Assembly (NCBI RefSeq): GCF_026870175.2
Contig: NZ_CP113977.2
Span: forward strand, 1,178,001 to 1,242,000
Source of the DNA: Flavobacterium aestivum
GTDB taxonomy: Bacteria > Bacteroidota > Bacteroidia > Flavobacteriales > Flavobacteriaceae
Length of the DNA: 64,000 nucleotides
Direction of reading: 5' to 3'
The notes below the pieces were generated by a model. It was not told the DNA's origin. It did no database searches and was given only the letters and a program-made list of their open reading frames with translations. A program made the translations under genes and the position numbers. Shown here in pieces: positions 57,683 through 64,000 of the stretch. The stretch's first letter is position 1, and each line of letters opens with the position of its first letter.

Positions 57683-58387
57683 TTACTCTTCTTTTGGAGT
57701 CAAAGTATTCACAAAATCATTCACATCGATGGCGTCTGCAACGTTATAATCGCCAATTTTGGTGCGTCGCAAAACGGTTAAGTGTGATCCTGAATTCATG
57801 GCTTTTCCAAAATCGTAAGCAAGAGAACGAATGTAAGTGCCTTTGCTGCAAACTACTCTAAAGTCTATTTCGGGAAGTGCAATTCTGGTGATTTCGAATT
57901 CATGAATAGTGGTTTTGCGAGAAGCAATTTCGACTGTTTCTCCAGCACGTGCGTGTTCGTATAAGCGCACACCATCTTTTTTTATAGCCGAAAAAATAGG
58001 CGGTTTTTGGTCAATTTCACCCAAAAACTGTTTTACGGTTTCATGAATGAGAGATTCATTGATATGGTCTGTTGGGAAAGTTTGGTCAATTTCGGTTTCT
58101 AAATCATAAGATGGAGTAGTGGCTCCAATATAGATAGTTCCGGTATATTCTTTGGCTTGACCTTGTAATTCGGAAATCTTTTTGGTGAACTTTCCTGTGC
58201 AAATCAATAATAATCCAGAGGCTAATGGGTCTAAAGTACCAGCATGTCCAATTTTGAATTTTTTAGGCAATCCCGCTTTATTGATAAGCGCATATTTGAT
58301 TTTATTTACCGCTTGGAAAGAAGTAAAATGCAACGGTTTGTCAATTAAGAGAATTTGGCCGTTTAAGAAATCTTCGACAGTTATCAA
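57683..58387 (-). CDS. truB: tRNA pseudouridine(55) synthase
   Basis: This 234-residue protein makes pseudouridine 55 in the tRNA T loop. Asp53 is the catalytic residue in IGHAGTLDPLASGLL. LLIDKPLHFTSFQAVNK, the KEYTGTIYIGATTPSYD segment and VCSKGTYIRSLAYDFG are also typical. The start is a TTG at 58387, only 7 bp after the uppP stop, so translation is probably coupled. It is the last gene of the ftsX-DUF3098-uppP-truB run. Confidence 0.96.
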   Translation of the reverse strand: MITVEDFLNGQILLIDKPLHFTSFQAVNKIKYALINKAGLPKKFKIGHAGTLDPLASGLLLICTGKFTKKISELQGQAKEYTGTIYIGATTPSYDLETEIDQTFPTDHINESLIHETVKQFLGEIDQKPPIFSAIKKDGVRLYEHARAGETVEIASRKTTIHEFEITRIALPEIDFRVVCSKGTYIRSLAYDFGKAMNSGSHLTVLRRTKIGDYNVADAIDVNDFVNTLTPKEE

Positions 58388-58394
58388 TGGGTTG

Positions 58395-59204
58395 TTATTT
58401 TATGTATGTAAAGTAAATTAAAAGAAGAACACCAACTATTATACGATACCATCCCCATGGTTTGAAACCGTATTGCTTGATAATGCCAATGAAGAACTTG
58501 ATGGCTAAAATAGCTACGATAAATGCAATAACATTTCCCATCAAGAATAGTTTTATATTATCTGGTGATTGAAGTAAAAGTTCATATCCTTTTAGCTGAG
58601 ATACTTCATAAGTCTTCAATAGAATAGAATAAGTAGTTACTGCCAGCATCGTAGGTACAGCAAGGAAAAAAGAAAATTCTGCTGCAGCTTGACGCGTTAA
58701 CCCTTGTTGCATACCTCCAATAATAGAAGCTGCTGAACGGCTCGTTCCTGGCATCATAGCCAAACATTGCCAAAAACCAATGGTAACTGCTTTTTTAATG
58801 GTGATGTCTTCTTCTTCTACAATAGTTGGGTTGTGAAATCTACCGTCTATAAAAAGGAGTATGATTCCGCCTAGGATGAGCACAATTGCAATAGGCACTG
58901 GATCACCAAGCACGGCTTCTATTTTGTCGTCAAATAATTTTCCTAATACCAAAGCCGGGACTACTGCACAAGCCAGTTTGATGTAGAAATTTAGTTTTGA
59001 GAAATCAAAAAATTTCTTCCAGTATAATGCGACTACTGCCAAAATTGCTCCAAACTGAATTGATACTTGGAATAATTTTACGAAATCGTCATTTTGGATA
59101 TTGAAATAAGAACTTACAAATATCATATGTCCAGTTGAGGAAATAGGAAGATATTCAGTTAAACCTTCAACAATGGCAAGGAGGATAGCTTGTAATGTAT
59201 TCAT
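58395..59204 (-). CDS. uppP: Undecaprenyl-diphosphatase
   Basis: This 269-residue integral membrane protein dephosphorylates undecaprenyl diphosphate, recycling the lipid carrier for peptidoglycan. It has about eight helices and the two conserved motifs: AIVEGLTEYLPISSTGHMI near the N-terminus and MMPGTSRSAASIIGG near 155-170. Length matches the BacA/UppP family. It lies between DUF3098 and truB. Confidence 0.97.
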   Translation of the reverse strand: MNTLQAILLAIVEGLTEYLPISSTGHMIFVSSYFNIQNDDFVKLFQVSIQFGAILAVVALYWKKFFDFSKLNFYIKLACAVVPALVLGKLFDDKIEAVLGDPVPIAIVLILGGIILLFIDGRFHNPTIVEEEDITIKKAVTIGFWQCLAMMPGTSRSAASIIGGMQQGLTRQAAAEFSFFLAVPTMLAVTTYSILLKTYEVSQLKGYELLLQSPDNIKLFLMGNVIAFIVAILAIKFFIGIIKQYGFKPWGWYRIIVGVLLLIYFTYIK

Positions 59205-59207
59205 TTT

Positions 59208-59273
59208 AAATTTTAGGTTTAGAGTGTAGATTTTAGGTTGTTTTGATATAGCAATCTAAGTGATCTAAAACGT
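59208..59273. repeat. Intercistronic TTTAGG/GATTTTAG-type repeat
   Basis: The gap between DUF3098 and uppP consists of TTTTAGGTTTAGAGTGTAGA and further TTTAGG words on one side and ATCTAA words (AATCTAAGTGATCTAAAACG) on the other. It is an imperfect inverted arrangement of the same vocabulary as at 2907-3010 and 54929-55003. Confidence 0.4.
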
Positions 59274-59519
59274 CTATTGGTCTTTTTTAGGATTTTTAAG
59301 AATGGCGAAAATGGTGATGCCAAAACCAATTAAAACAGTTGTTGGAGCCAAACGGATTCTTCTGAAATCAAAAACTGACTCGTTGAATACATTAGGATCA
59401 TCACTTCCTCCACCAGACATTAGGATGAATCCTAATGCGATTACTCCAATCCCAATCAATAAGATTTTATAGTTTATTTTTTCGAAAAGAAAATCTTGTT
59501 TGTGTTCTTCGTTTTTCAT
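59274..59519 (-). CDS. DUF3098 small membrane protein
   Basis: This 81-residue protein has two transmembrane segments (about 19-35 and 60-74) joined by a loop with the characteristic GGGSDDPNVFNESVFDFRRI. It matches the DUF3098 family, found in Bacteroidota between ftsX and uppP. Its position suggests a role in cell envelope or division, but its function is unknown. ATG start at 59519. Confidence 0.85.
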   Translation of the reverse strand: MKNEEHKQDFLFEKINYKILLIGIGVIALGFILMSGGGSDDPNVFNESVFDFRRIRLAPTTVLIGFGITIFAILKNPKKDQ

Positions 59520-59609
59520 TTTTATTTATTTTTTTAATCTTAAAATGCTTTGCCGGTTCGTTTTTAGGCTCGGGGCAAAAAATTAAATTCTAAAATTTGC
59601 AATCTAAAA

Positions 59610-60485
59610 TTAATAAAGGTCGTCTGTTCTTAAATTCAGGAAGCGTTGTGTCGCAAAATAAGTGCTTAACCAAGTAATTAGAACACCAAGTCCAAAAACA
59701 GCAATTAATACTAATGCTATCAGTAATTTCTCTTCTAAGATTCCAAGCTCAGGGAAACTGTTTTCTAAATAAATCAAAACGCCAAGTAAGGCAAGGATAG
59801 CAAGACCTGCTCCAATCATGCCTAGTTTTATGCTACGCATTACAAAAGGTTTTCTTATAAATGCTTTGGTAGCTCCTACCATTTGCATCGTTTTGATGAT
59901 AAATCTATTAGAATGTATAGAAAGTCTCAGTGAGCTATTGATTAATAATACAGCTATAATTGTTAAGAATGCACTAATGATTAAAATCCACATACTTACT
60001 TTCTTGATGTTGTCATTAACCAGATTTACTAATTGTTTATCGTAAACAATGTCTGAAACCATTGGGTTTTTTCGTAATCGTGATTCTATTTTTGCGATAC
60101 TGTCTCTAACAACATAATCAGCTTTTAAGTGTATATCGTATGAATTTTGTAGCGGGTTTTCGCCTAGAAAGGTTACAAAATCTTCGCCTATAATGTCAGA
60201 GTGTTCTTTTGCAGCCTGCTCTTTGGAAACATAAACGAAATTTTTAGAAAACTTGGTCGTTTTTAATTCCTGCCCAAAAGCTTTAAGAATAGTGTCATTG
60301 GCTTCTTTCTTGAAAAAAACAGTCATAGCTATTTTTTCTCTGAAGTCATCGGCCAGTTTTTTAGAATTGATTATAAACAATCCTAATATGCCTAGTAAAA
60401 ACAATACTAAGAATACACTTAGTACTACTGAAAAATAAGAGGAAATTAACCTGCGCTTTTGAAACTTTTCAAAGGATGAAATCAT
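59610..60485 (-). CDS. ftsX: Cell division protein FtsX
   Basis: This 291-residue protein is the permease-like half of the FtsEX complex, which couples division to peptidoglycan hydrolase activation. It has one N-terminal transmembrane helix (about 18-36), an extracytoplasmic domain (about 40-165) and three more helices in the FtsX domain (SAFLTIIAVLLINSSLRLSI; QMVGATKAFIRKPFVMRS). No ftsE is adjacent; it must be elsewhere, as is common in Bacteroidota. It is the first gene of the ftsX-DUF3098-uppP-truB run. Confidence 0.93.
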   Translation of the reverse strand: MISSFEKFQKRRLISSYFSVVLSVFLVLFLLGILGLFIINSKKLADDFREKIAMTVFFKKEANDTILKAFGQELKTTKFSKNFVYVSKEQAAKEHSDIIGEDFVTFLGENPLQNSYDIHLKADYVVRDSIAKIESRLRKNPMVSDIVYDKQLVNLVNDNIKKVSMWILIISAFLTIIAVLLINSSLRLSIHSNRFIIKTMQMVGATKAFIRKPFVMRSIKLGMIGAGLAILALLGVLIYLENSFPELGILEEKLLIALVLIAVFGLGVLITWLSTYFATQRFLNLRTDDLY

Positions 60486-60660
60486 AGTATATCTAAATTA
60501 TGGGGTAAAAATAATAAACATATTCTTTAATTTGAAGTTAATAACACTCAAAGTTTTAACTTTCGTACAATAAATGTAAATTTGCCGACTCATTATTCTT
60601 TTTAGCTCGTCTTTTTAGATTTGTTTTTTTGGTGATTATGAATTATTTACACTAAATGCC

Positions 60661-60795
60661 TTGGTTTCGAGAGAGCGTGAGGGATAGAAGCTAGCTACCA
60701 AAGTAGCGCGTATAGCCCGACCCCGTTGAGCAAAGGGGTGTGTAAACGGTGCTATAAGTATGCCCCTTTGCTCAACGGGGGCACGCCCAAATGTT
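60661..60795. repeat. GC-rich structured element between ftsX and leuS
   Basis: CCCCGTTGAGCAAAGGGG (60721-60738) and CCCCTTTGCTCAACGGGG (60763-60780) are perfect 18-bp complements with a 24-base loop. Upstream is GCTAC-CAAA-GTAGC (60694-60707), preceded by GAGAGCGTGAGGGATAGAAG. It is the only GC-rich non-coding stretch in the window and lies between divergent genes. It could be a REP-like dispersed element or a structured RNA. The remaining ~300 bp of this gap is AT-rich, without other features. Confidence 0.6.
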
Positions 60796-60929
60796 TTTTT
60801 TAAGTTAAAAAGTAAGAATTAAATATATTTTCCTTTAGTTTTTTACTGAAGGTTTTACAAAATAATAAAAATTGAAATGATTAGAGTTTCGAAAGGGAAA
60901 CTCCATTAAAATAAAAATAGAAAAAGGGA

Positions 60930-63815
60930 ATGAAATACAATCCGAATGAAATTGAAGCCAAATGGCAAAAATACTGGGCTGAGCATAAAACTTTTGCAGC
61001 CAAAAATGATTCAGACAAACCTAAGCATTATGTATTGGATATGTTTCCTTACCCATCAGGGGCGGGATTGCACGTGGGGCATCCGCTAGGGTACATCGCA
61101 TCTGATGTGTATTCTCGTTTCAAAAGACACCAAGGTTTTAATGTATTACATCCAATGGGGTATGACAGTTTTGGTCTGCCAGCGGAGCAATATGCGATTC
61201 AAACGGGACAACGTCCAGAGGATACAACTCGCGTAAATATTGACGGTGGTGTAGATAAAGAGGGAAAAGTGATTGCCGGTTACAGAAAGCAGTTGGATAA
61301 AATAGGATTTTCATTTGATTGGGATCGAGAAGTACGTACTTCTAATCCTGATTATTACAAGCATACACAATGGATTTTTATCCAATTATTCAATTCTTGG
61401 TACAATAAAAATAATGACAAAGCCGAAGATATTTCGACTTTGGTTGCTGTGTTCGAAAAAGAAGGAAATGCCAATGTAAATGCGGTTTGTGACGATGCGA
61501 TTGATTTATTTTCGTCAAGCGAATGGAATGCATTTTCATTAGAAGAGCAACAAAAAATTCTTTTGCAATACCGATTAACATATTTAGCAGAAACCGAAGT
61601 AAACTGGTGTCCGGGATTAGGAACGGTTTTGGCGAATGATGAAATTGTAAATGGAGTATCTGAACGTGGTGGTTATCCTGTGATTCGTAAAAAAATGACT
61701 CAATGGAGCATGCGAATTTCAGCTTATGCAGAGCGTTTGTTACAAGGTTTGGATACGATTGACTGGAGCGAAAGTATCAAAGAAAGCCAAAGAAACTGGA
61801 TCGGTAAAAGTGTTGGAGCAATGGTTTCTTTTAAAGTCGAAAGTCAAAAGTCAAAAGTCGAAAGTGAGCAACAATATATTGATGTGTTTACTACAAGACC
61901 CGATACAATTTTCGGAGTTACGTTTATGACTTTGGCACCGGAACATGAATTGGTTGCACAGATTACAACTCCTGAACAAAAAGCAGAAGTTGAAGCGTAT
62001 ATAGAAAAAACGTCAAAACGTTCTGAAAGAGAACGTATGGCTGATGTAAAAACGATTTCGGGTGTATTTACAGGAGCTTATGCCGAGCATCCTTTTACAA
62101 AAGAGCCTATTCCGGTTTGGATTGGAGATTATGTTTTGGCAGGATACGGAACAGGTGCTGTAATGGCGGTTCCTTGTGGTGACGAAAGAGATTATGCTTT
62201 TGCTAATTTCTTTAAAGGTCAAAACGGAATGCAGGAAATCAAAAACATTTTTGCGAATGTTGATATTTCTGAGGCAGCTTATGGTTCGAAAGATAATGTA
62301 GAGATTGCTAATTCGGATTTCTTGAATGGTTTGAATTATAAAGAAGCAACTAAGAAAATAATCTCAGAATTAGAAAAAATTAGCCAAGGAAAAGGAAGAA
62401 CTAATTACCGTTTGCGTGATGCGGTTTTTTCTCGTCAAAGATATTGGGGAGAACCATTCCCAGTATATTATGTGAATGGTTTACCGCAAATGATTGATGC
62501 GCAACATTTGCCAATTGTATTACCGGAAGTGGAGAAATATTTGCCAACTGAAGATGGTTTACCACCTTTAGGTAACGCAGCAGTTTGGGCTTGGGACAGT
62601 GAGAAGTTGTCGGTTGTTGGTTGTGAGTTGATAGATAATGTGACTGTTTTTCCTCTTGAATTGAACACTATGCCGGGTTGGGCAGGAAGTTCATGGTACT
62701 GGATGCGTTATATGGATGCTAAAAATGAAGGCGAATTTGCCAGCGAAGAAGCATTAAAATATTGGGAAAGCGTAGATTTATATATTGGCGGTAGCGAGCA
62801 CGCAACCGGACATTTATTGTATTCTCGTTTTTGGAATAAATTTTTAAAAGACAAAGGTTTTGCTCCAACCGAAGAACCATTCAAAAAACTGATTAATCAG
62901 GGAATGATTTTGGGAACGAGTGCGTTTGTTTATAGAATTGAAGGAACAAATAGTTTTGTTTCTAAAAATAAAATAGGTGATCAAAAAGTACAGCCAATTC
63001 ACGCAGATGTTTCAATGGTTAATTCTTCTGATGAATTAGATATAGAAAAATTCAAAGCTTGGAGAGAAGATTATGCAGATGCAGAATTTATTTTAGATGA
63101 AAACGGAAAATACATAGTAGGTCGTGAGGTTGAAAAAATGTCGAAATCGAAATACAATGTGGTAACTCCGGATGATATTTGTGCTGAATATGGAGCTGAT
63201 ACCTTGCGTTTATACGAAATGTTCTTAGGACCTTTGGAACAAGCAAAACCTTGGAACACGGCTGGAATTTCTGGAGTTTTTGGTTTCTTGAAAAAATTAT
63301 GGAGATTGTATTTTGATGATAATGGTTCAATCGTAAACAACGACGAACCAACAAAAGACAATTTGAAGTCGTTGCATAAAACCATTAAAAAAGTAGCTGA
63401 GGATATCGAGAATTTTTCTTTCAACACTTCGGTTTCCCAGTTTATGATTTGTGTAAATGAATTGTCTTCTCAAAATTGCCATTCACGTGCCATTTTAGAG
63501 CCATTTGCAATTTTGGTTTCGCCTTATGCGCCTCACATCGCCGAAGAATTATGGTCATTATTAGGAAATACAGAATCTATTTCGACTGTCGCTTTCCCAG
63601 TTTTTGAAGAAAAGCATTTGGTAGAATCAGAGAAAGAATATCCGGTTTCTTTCAACGGGAAAATGCGTTTTACGATCAAATTGCCTTTGGATTTGACTAA
63701 AGACCAAATCGAGGAAATCGTAATGAAAGACGAAAGAACCATCAAACAATTAGACGGTAAAATGCCAAATAAGGTGATTATTGTTCCAGGGAAAATTATC
63801 AATTTGGTGGGGTAA
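60930..63815 (+). CDS. leuS: Leucyl-tRNA synthetase
   Basis: This 961-residue class I synthetase charges tRNA-Leu. The HIGH motif is HVGH at residues 48-51 in PSGAGLHVGHP; the KMSKS motif is EKMSKSKYNVV near residue 737. The CP1 editing domain follows residue ~300, with DVFTTRPDTIFGVTFMTLAP and the GYGTGAVMAVPCGDERDYAFA segment. The C-terminal anticodon-binding part is present. Oddly, at residues 302-312 a run KVESQKSKVES, encoded by a heptanucleotide repeat, sits at the entry to the editing domain. Length is in the Bacteroidota range, slightly extended. ATG start; a terminator follows. Confidence 0.97.
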   Translation: MKYNPNEIEAKWQKYWAEHKTFAAKNDSDKPKHYVLDMFPYPSGAGLHVGHPLGYIASDVYSRFKRHQGFNVLHPMGYDSFGLPAEQYAIQTGQRPEDTTRVNIDGGVDKEGKVIAGYRKQLDKIGFSFDWDREVRTSNPDYYKHTQWIFIQLFNSWYNKNNDKAEDISTLVAVFEKEGNANVNAVCDDAIDLFSSSEWNAFSLEEQQKILLQYRLTYLAETEVNWCPGLGTVLANDEIVNGVSERGGYPVIRKKMTQWSMRISAYAERLLQGLDTIDWSESIKESQRNWIGKSVGAMVSFKVESQKSKVESEQQYIDVFTTRPDTIFGVTFMTLAPEHELVAQITTPEQKAEVEAYIEKTSKRSERERMADVKTISGVFTGAYAEHPFTKEPIPVWIGDYVLAGYGTGAVMAVPCGDERDYAFANFFKGQNGMQEIKNIFANVDISEAAYGSKDNVEIANSDFLNGLNYKEATKKIISELEKISQGKGRTNYRLRDAVFSRQRYWGEPFPVYYVNGLPQMIDAQHLPIVLPEVEKYLPTEDGLPPLGNAAVWAWDSEKLSVVGCELIDNVTVFPLELNTMPGWAGSSWYWMRYMDAKNEGEFASEEALKYWESVDLYIGGSEHATGHLLYSRFWNKFLKDKGFAPTEEPFKKLINQGMILGTSAFVYRIEGTNSFVSKNKIGDQKVQPIHADVSMVNSSDELDIEKFKAWREDYADAEFILDENGKYIVGREVEKMSKSKYNVVTPDDICAEYGADTLRLYEMFLGPLEQAKPWNTAGISGVFGFLKKLWRLYFDDNGSIVNNDEPTKDNLKSLHKTIKKVAEDIENFSFNTSVSQFMICVNELSSQNCHSRAILEPFAILVSPYAPHIAEELWSLLGNTESISTVAFPVFEEKHLVESEKEYPVSFNGKMRFTIKLPLDLTKDQIEEIVMKDERTIKQLDGKMPNKVIIVPGKIINLVG
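61833..61865 (+). repeat. Heptanucleotide tandem repeat inside leuS
   Basis: Units AAAGTCG / AAAGTCA repeat about 4.7 times in 33 bp. They encode K-V-E-S-Q-K-S-K-V-E-S in LeuRS. The word AAAGTC resembles simple repeats that lie between genes in related genomes (from memory), and the frame is preserved although 7 is not a multiple of 3. Confidence 0.8.
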
Positions 63816-63836
63816 TAATAAATGGCACATTGTATA

Positions 63837-63879
63837 AAATCCAAATTCCAATTTTATGATTGGGATTTGGATTTTTTTT
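63837..63879. terminator. Terminator after leuS
   Basis: AAATCCAAATTCCAAT (63837-63852) pairs with ATTGGGATTTGGATTT (63859-63874), one G-T, followed by a T run. Confidence 0.85.
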
Positions 63880-63925
63880 GTTTATTAGTAGAGATGCACT
63901 GCAGTGCATCTCTACTAATAAACAA
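63878..63925. repeat. 48-bp perfect palindrome
   Basis: The 24-bp half ending GTAGAGATGCACTG (63878-63901) is followed without any spacer by its exact reverse complement (63902-63925). Such long spacer-free palindromes with the core AGAGATGCACTGCAGTGCAT look like a dispersed repeat. It follows the terminator directly. Confidence 0.8.
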
Positions 63926-63960
63926 TGAATTAAAATTATTTTTCAATTTTTTGTAACATT

Positions 63961-64000
63961 TTAATAGTTGTCGTATCCAAAGGGCGGATCCAAATAATTA
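63961..64000 (-). CDS. Possible 3' end of a minus-strand gene at the window edge
   Basis: Read on the minus strand, the last 40 bases are open and end NYLDPPFGYDNY before a TAA stop (63963-63961). The position, tail-to-tail with leuS across a terminator and palindrome, is what a gene end would look like, but 12 codons are too few to identify it. Confidence 0.35.
   Translation of the reverse strand, partial: NYLDPPFGYDNY

Noticed and set aside
60661..60795. Insertion sequence remnant
   Set aside because: No transposase frame, no target-site duplication and no IS-like ends are visible; it is recorded as a structured repeat instead.

Overview
The window is AT-rich chromosomal DNA from a member of the Bacteroidota, most likely a Flavobacterium. 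The main reasons are promoters of the TTG / TAnnTTTG type, almost no Shine-Dalgarno sites, a type IX secretion (T9SS) type B sorting domain with PorP/SprF and OmpA partners, DUF3098 and DUF5686 genes, and the gene order ftsX-DUF3098-uppP-truB. The genus is an inference from these features; no database search was run.

Layout. 1-1.7 kb: minus-strand operon yceI-tetR-tolC (tolC runs off the left edge), with a perfect operator-like palindrome over its promoter. 1.9-8.3 kb: polyprenyl synthetase, a small conserved-looking gene, an outer-membrane protein and the 2-oxoglutarate dehydrogenase genes sucA-sucB. 8.4-15.1 kb: an AidA/PixA-like protein, an unrecognised possible regulator, a papain-like lipoprotein, a retropepsin-like protein, tatD, an acyltransferase, type I asparaginase and tRNA-Ser(GGA). 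15.4-37.7 kb: a 6,228-residue T9SS surface adhesin containing exactly 14 tandem 91-residue repeats and exactly 42 tandem 87-residue repeats, followed by porP/sprF-like and ompA/PD40 genes. 37.9-44.9 kb: a beta-barrel protein, a PAP2-like membrane protein, rpoN, asnS and an RND-superfamily exporter. 45.1-51.7 kb: two paralogous Kef-type antiporters bracket a Gdx/SugE-like SMR transporter and a LytS/LytTR two-component pair. 51.7-60.5 kb: DUF5686 protein, frr-pyrH, patatin, a thioredoxin-like protein and truB/uppP/DUF3098/ftsX. 60.9-63.8 kb: leuS. The last 40 bases look like the 3' end of a minus-strand gene.

How the genes work together. Most of the window is housekeeping: TCA cycle, translation, nucleotide metabolism, envelope and division. 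The accessory parts are the giant adhesin with its T9SS partners and the antiporter/SMR/two-component cluster. The adhesin repeats are nearly identical at DNA level, differ mostly at synonymous sites, and are about 55% GC by hand count of one unit, unlike the AT-rich flanks. Blocks of several units are exact copies of each other (968 bp ten units apart, 794 bp 27 units apart), which points to recent recombination within the array.

The non-coding DNA is also informative. Several families of AT-rich inverted repeats fill gaps between genes, and three such elements appear to have been absorbed into genes: a repeat in the patatin 3' end, a heptanucleotide repeat in leuS, and a terminator that forms the end of the 279-residue gene. 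Two unrelated genes (the SMR transporter and the thioredoxin-like protein) share an ordered set of leader motifs, including a stem with a G-U/G-C change. This is the best candidate here for an undescribed regulatory element.
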